The position numbers and the translations under genes are program-made. Positions 7,370 through 10,724 of a stretch of DNA of 10,724 bases are shown in pieces; the first letter of the stretch is position 1, and the number at the start of each line of letters is the position of its first letter. The DNA is from Anaerolineae bacterium. GTDB lineage: Bacteria > Chloroflexota > Anaerolineae > DRVO01. The stretch is from the NCBI GenBank assembly GCA_012719195.1, contig JAAYAV010000183.1, forward strand, positions 1 to 10,724, written 5' to 3'. The notes under the pieces were generated by a model. That model was given only the letters and a program-made list of their open reading frames with translations. It was not told the origin of the DNA and ran no database searches.

Positions 7370-9130
7370 ATGAGGACTTTCTGGCGCACCATCTCGTATA
7401 TGCGGCCGTACGTGGCCGCCGTGCTCTTCGCCTATCTCTGCATGCTCGGAATCGCCGGGGCCGGCCTCGCCATCCCCAACCAGATTGGCGAAGTGGTGGA
7501 CGGCGGCATCATGGCCGGCAGCCGCGATGCCTTGGCCCGGGGAGTGCTCATGGTACTGGGCCTGAGCGTGCTGCGGGCAGTCCTGGTCTTCTTTCAGGGG
7601 TACCTGACGGAAACGGTCGCTCAGGGGATCGCCTATGATCAACGCAATCAGCTCTACGAGAAGCTACAGCGACTGTCATTCAGCTACTATGACCAAGCGG
7701 AAACGGGACAGCTTCTCGCCCGGGCCACCAGCGATGTGGAGATGTTGCGGCGCATCACCGGCCGCGGTCTGCTGATGCTGGTCAATGCCAGCATCACCAC
7801 GTTGGGCACGGCGGTGGTGCTGGTACTCATCAACCCCCTCCTAGCCGCCATCTCCCTGGCCGCCATGCCCGTCCTCATGCTGGTGGTGCAGCGCTTTGCC
7901 GGCGAGATCCGGCCCTTGACATTGGTGGCGCAGAACCGGCTCGCTATGCTCACCTCGCGCCTGGAGCAGAACCTGCGCGGCTTGGCGGTCGTGCGCGCGT
8001 TCGCTCAGGAGCGGGCCGAGATCGACCGGTTCGAGAAGGAGAACTCCACCCTCCATAACGACAATGTGCGCGTGGTGACCCTGCGCGCCGTCCGCGAGCC
8101 CCAGATGCGGGTGCTGGCGGATGTGTCCACCGTCCTCCTGCTCTGGGCGGGCGGCTACATGGTTGTGGGCGGTGGCCTAACGCTGGGCGAGTTGGTCGCC
8201 TTCAACGCCTACCTGCTCAACTTAGTGCAGCCATTGCGCCGGTTCGGTTGGCTGACCTCCATGATCAGCTCCTCCCTGGCCGCCGGCGAGCGCGTCTACG
8301 AGATCCTCGACCTGCCGGAAGAGGTACAGGACGCGCCCGATGCCGAGCCCCTCCCTGAGGTGCAAGGCCAGGTGAGCTTCGAGGATGTTACCTTCGGCTA
8401 TCTCCGCAGCCGCCCCGTCATCGACGGATTGGCGTTCGATGTGCCGCCGGGCTCAGTGGTGGCCCTCTTGGGGCCGACGGGCAGCGGCAAGAGCACCATC
8501 ATCAACCTGCTGCTGCGCTTCTACGACCCCCTCCAAGGGCGCGTCCTCGTGGACGGGCAGGACATCCGCCAGGTGACGGTGGAGTCTTTGCGGCGCCAGG
8601 TCGGCCTGGTGCTGCAGGAGACCATGCTTTTTGCCGGCACCATCCGGGAGAACATTGCCTTCGGCAAGTCCGACGCGACGCAGGAGGAGATCGAGGCGGC
8701 GGCCCGCTCCGCGGCCGCGCACGGTTTCATCAGTGAACTGCCGGAGGGCTACGACACCATGGTGGGTGAGAAAGGGGTGACACTTTCCGGCGGGCAGCGC
8801 CAACGCATCGCCATCGCCCGCGCCATTCTCAAGGACCCGCGCATCCTGATCCTCGACGATGCCACCTCGAGCGTGGACTCGGAGACAGAACTGGTGATTC
8901 AGGAGGCGCTCTGGCGGCTGCTGCCCGGCCGTACTAGCTTCATCATCGCCCAGCGTGTCTCTACTGCGCGCCGAGCGGACATGATCATACTACTGGACAA
9001 GGGACGACTATCGGATATGGGGAGCCATGAGGAGTTGATGGCCCGCTCTGGGCTATATGCCGACATTTACCACAGCCAGTTGCTGCCCGAGCGAGCGGAC
9101 AGGGTCGGAGGTGCGGCTTGGGCTTCATGA
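7370..9130 (+). CDS. ABC exporter half-transporter, degenerate-site subunit
   Basis: A 586-residue fusion of a six-helix type-1 exporter membrane domain (about 1-310) and a nucleotide-binding domain (about 330-575), as in the MsbA/LmrA/BmrC class. Walker A is GPTGSGKST (368-376), the signature LSGGQ (472-476) and Walker B ILILDD (D496). The residue after D496 is Asp497 where the catalytic Glu is expected. The switch His is also replaced: IIAQRVST has Gln528 where IIAHRLST is usual. Both changes are typical of the non-catalytic partner in heterodimeric exporters such as TM287/TM288 and BmrC/BmrD. The gene follows marR with no gap and overlaps the next exporter gene by an ATGA, so the two proteins should be made in equal amounts and pair. 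Likely cargo is drugs or lipids, inferred from the family and the MarR link. Confidence 0.96.
   Translation: MRTFWRTISYMRPYVAAVLFAYLCMLGIAGAGLAIPNQIGEVVDGGIMAGSRDALARGVLMVLGLSVLRAVLVFFQGYLTETVAQGIAYDQRNQLYEKLQRLSFSYYDQAETGQLLARATSDVEMLRRITGRGLLMLVNASITTLGTAVVLVLINPLLAAISLAAMPVLMLVVQRFAGEIRPLTLVAQNRLAMLTSRLEQNLRGLAVVRAFAQERAEIDRFEKENSTLHNDNVRVVTLRAVREPQMRVLADVSTVLLLWAGGYMVVGGGLTLGELVAFNAYLLNLVQPLRRFGWLTSMISSSLAAGERVYEILDLPEEVQDAPDAEPLPEVQGQVSFEDVTFGYLRSRPVIDGLAFDVPPGSVVALLGPTGSGKSTIINLLLRFYDPLQGRVLVDGQDIRQVTVESLRRQVGLVLQETMLFAGTIRENIAFGKSDATQEEIEAAARSAAAHGFISELPEGYDTMVGEKGVTLSGGQRQRIAIARAILKDPRILILDDATSSVDSETELVIQEALWRLLPGRTSFIIAQRVSTARRADMIILLDKGRLSDMGSHEELMARSGLYADIYHSQLLPERADRVGGAAWAS
9107..9111 (+). 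promoter_or_regulatory. ribosome binding site for the second exporter gene
   Basis: GGAGG lies inside the end of the first exporter gene. It is 15 bases from the ATG at 9127, which is long, but only 6 from an in-frame TTG at 9118. A TTG start would add Met-Gly-Phe before the ATG-encoded Met. Either start overlaps the upstream stop. Confidence 0.5.
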
Positions 9131-10724
9131 GCGCCGGCATGCGCGGCGGTCCCCAGGGCATGCTGCGCGCCTACGGCACCACCGAGGAGGCCTCGGGGCT
9201 TAACTGGCGGGTGCTGGTACGCCTGTTCGACTTCGTCCGGCCCTACCGGAGGGCCCTGCTGGGCGCCCTGGCTCTGATGGCGGTGACTTCCGCTGCCCAG
9301 TTGGTCGGACCCTATCTGGTCCGCTCTGCCATCGACGACCACATCCACGGTGGTAACCTGCGCGGGCTGGATCTAGTCTGCGCCGCCCTGCTGGCGACGT
9401 ACATGGTGGGAGCCTTCGCCTCCGCCCGCCAAGAACTGCTCGTCGGCCGCATGGGCCAGGCGGTGTTGCGGGACATGCGCAGCCACCTGTTCGAGCACAT
9501 GCAGCGCCTACCGTTCTCGTTCTACGATCGCGAAGATGCAGGGAGACTGATCTCCTACGTCGTTAACGATGTGGCCGTGATCAACGAGCTGCTTGCCAGC
9601 GGCATCGTCACCCTCATTGGCGATAGCCTGATGCTGGTGGGAATCGTGGGCATCATGCTGGCCATGAACGTGCGGCTGGCGCTGCTCTCGTTCTCCGTTC
9701 TGCCTCTCATGGTGCTGCTAACCTGGTGGTTCTCCCACCGGGCCGCTCGCATCTACCGGCTCACGCGCCAGAAGATCGGGGTGATGATCGGTCGGCTGGC
9801 CGAAGACCTCTCCACGGTGCGGGTGATCAAGGCCTTTGCCGAGGAAGACCGGGCTCTGAAGCAGTTCGAGACGACCAACCGCGAGAATCGGGACGCCAAC
9901 GTGGCCGCCATCGCCCTGGCGTTCGCTTTCCGGCCGGGCGTGGACCTGCTCGCCGCGGCAGCGTCGCTGGTGGTGCTGTGGTTCGGTGGCCTTTGGTCGG
10001 CCGCGGGACTGGTATCGGTGGGCACCATTGTGGCCTTCCTCACCTACGTCACCCGTTTCTTCCAGCCCATCCAAGAGCTGAGCCAGCTCTTCACCACGGT
10101 GCAGTCGGCGGCTGCCGGCGGCGAGCGCATCCTGCGCCTGCTGGACACCGAGCCCGCCATCAAGGACGCGCCGGACGCCATTGAGCTGGAGACCCTCCAC
10201 GGCGAGGTTGAGTTCCACGACGCCACCTTCGCCTACGACGCGGACGATCTCGTCCTGGACGGCCTCAACCTGAGGATCGCGCCCGGCGAGAAAGTGGCCA
10301 TCGTCGGTCCTACGGGCGCGGGCAAGTCCACCATCGCCAAGCTGCTGGCGCGGCACTACGACCTGCAGGAAGGCGCCATCACGGTGGATGGGCACGACGT
10401 GCGCGCGCTGAAGCTCAGCTCCCTGAGACGGCAGTTGGGTGTGGTACCGCAGGAGCCTTTCCTGTTTGCCGCCAGTATCGCCGACAACATCCGCTACGGG
10501 GATTTGAATGCCAGCGACGAAGAGGTGCGGCAGGCGGCAGAGATGGCGCGAGCGGCCAATTTCATCGAGGCCCTACCCGACGGGTACCAGACCTGGGTCC
10601 AGGAGGGCGCTGTCAACCTCTCCCTGGGGCAGCGGCAGTTGGTTTGCCTGGCCCGCGTTATGTTGACTAGACCGGCCCTCATCGTCCTCGACGAGGCCAC
10701 CTCCAGCGTGGACACGCAGACGGA
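9127..10724 (+). CDS. ABC exporter half-transporter, catalytic subunit (3' end cut off)
   Basis: An open frame without stop runs to the window edge, 532 codons visible; perhaps 60-100 residues are missing, judged from the family. An N-terminal extension of about 40 residues precedes the membrane domain (VRLFDFVRPYRRALLGALAL onward, six helices to about 330). The ATPase domain has Walker A GPTGAGKST (394-402), Q-loop VVPQEPFLF, and Walker B LIVLDE with the catalytic Glu at 523 intact, followed by ATSSVD. The signature is altered: NLSLGQ (L498-Q502), Leu for the first Gly of LSGGQ. In a head-to-tail dimer this signature faces the Asp-bearing site of the partner, so both defects would fall in the same degenerate site. 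The H-loop lies beyond the edge. ATG 9127 overlaps the partner stop (ATGA); TTG 9118 is an alternative start with better ribosome-site spacing. Confidence 0.95.
   Translation, partial: MSAGMRGGPQGMLRAYGTTEEASGLNWRVLVRLFDFVRPYRRALLGALALMAVTSAAQLVGPYLVRSAIDDHIHGGNLRGLDLVCAALLATYMVGAFASARQELLVGRMGQAVLRDMRSHLFEHMQRLPFSFYDREDAGRLISYVVNDVAVINELLASGIVTLIGDSLMLVGIVGIMLAMNVRLALLSFSVLPLMVLLTWWFSHRAARIYRLTRQKIGVMIGRLAEDLSTVRVIKAFAEEDRALKQFETTNRENRDANVAAIALAFAFRPGVDLLAAAASLVVLWFGGLWSAAGLVSVGTIVAFLTYVTRFFQPIQELSQLFTTVQSAAAGGERILRLLDTEPAIKDAPDAIELETLHGEVEFHDATFAYDADDLVLDGLNLRIAPGEKVAIVGPTGAGKSTIAKLLARHYDLQEGAITVDGHDVRALKLSSLRRQLGVVPQEPFLFAASIADNIRYGDLNASDEEVRQAAEMARAANFIEALPDGYQTWVQEGAVNLSLGQRQLVCLARVMLTRPALIVLDEATSSVDTQT

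Overview
The window is GC-rich, mostly protein-coding DNA holding eight genes, the last cut off by the right edge. The best guess at the host is a high-GC member of the Chloroflexota. The reasons are the Tat-type lipoprotein leader of the first gene (RRAFVR, an AGLAAG core, an AAAC lipobox, then an Ala/Pro/Thr-rich linker), the dense packing of ABC transporters, and a C/G-rich intergenic palindrome. This is inference from style; no rRNA, tRNA or marker gene is present to prove it.

Layout. Positions 1-271 are a structured, probably untranslated leader with a possible extended -10 at its left edge. Next, on the + strand, come a family 5 (oligopeptide/nickel type) substrate-binding lipoprotein (272-2269) and an FAD-dependent oxidoreductase (2377-3561), separated by a hairpin-bearing gap. 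A convergent intergenic stretch (3562-3767) carries a palindromic, repeat-like element with 13-base terminal inverted repeats and an 11-base match to the T-box antiterminator core. On the - strand follows a two-gene ABC-2 exporter operon: ATPase (5782-4865) and permease (4865-3768), sharing a TGATG stop/start. A 327-base divergent control region separates it from a secreted DUF2202 ferritin-like protein (6110-6742), which ends at a 15-bp hairpin terminator. The right third is a MarR-family regulator (6884-7369) followed without a gap by two half-size ABC exporters (7370-9130, and 9127 to beyond the window end).

How they work together. The ATPase/permease pair should form one drug- or lipid-type ABC-2 efflux pump. 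The MarR protein probably represses its own operon through a palindrome overlapping the only AT-rich promoter-like stretch in the window. The two exporter subunits look like an asymmetric heterodimer: the first has Asp in place of the catalytic Glu and Gln in place of the H-loop His, and the second keeps the catalytic Glu but has an altered signature motif (LSLGQ). Together they would make one degenerate and one working ATP site. The binding protein has no permease or ATPase of its own class in view. I found no CRISPR array, phage, toxin-antitoxin or other clearly undescribed system. The points most worth a second look are the convergent intergenic element, the asymmetric exporter with its operator, and the exported ferritin-like protein.
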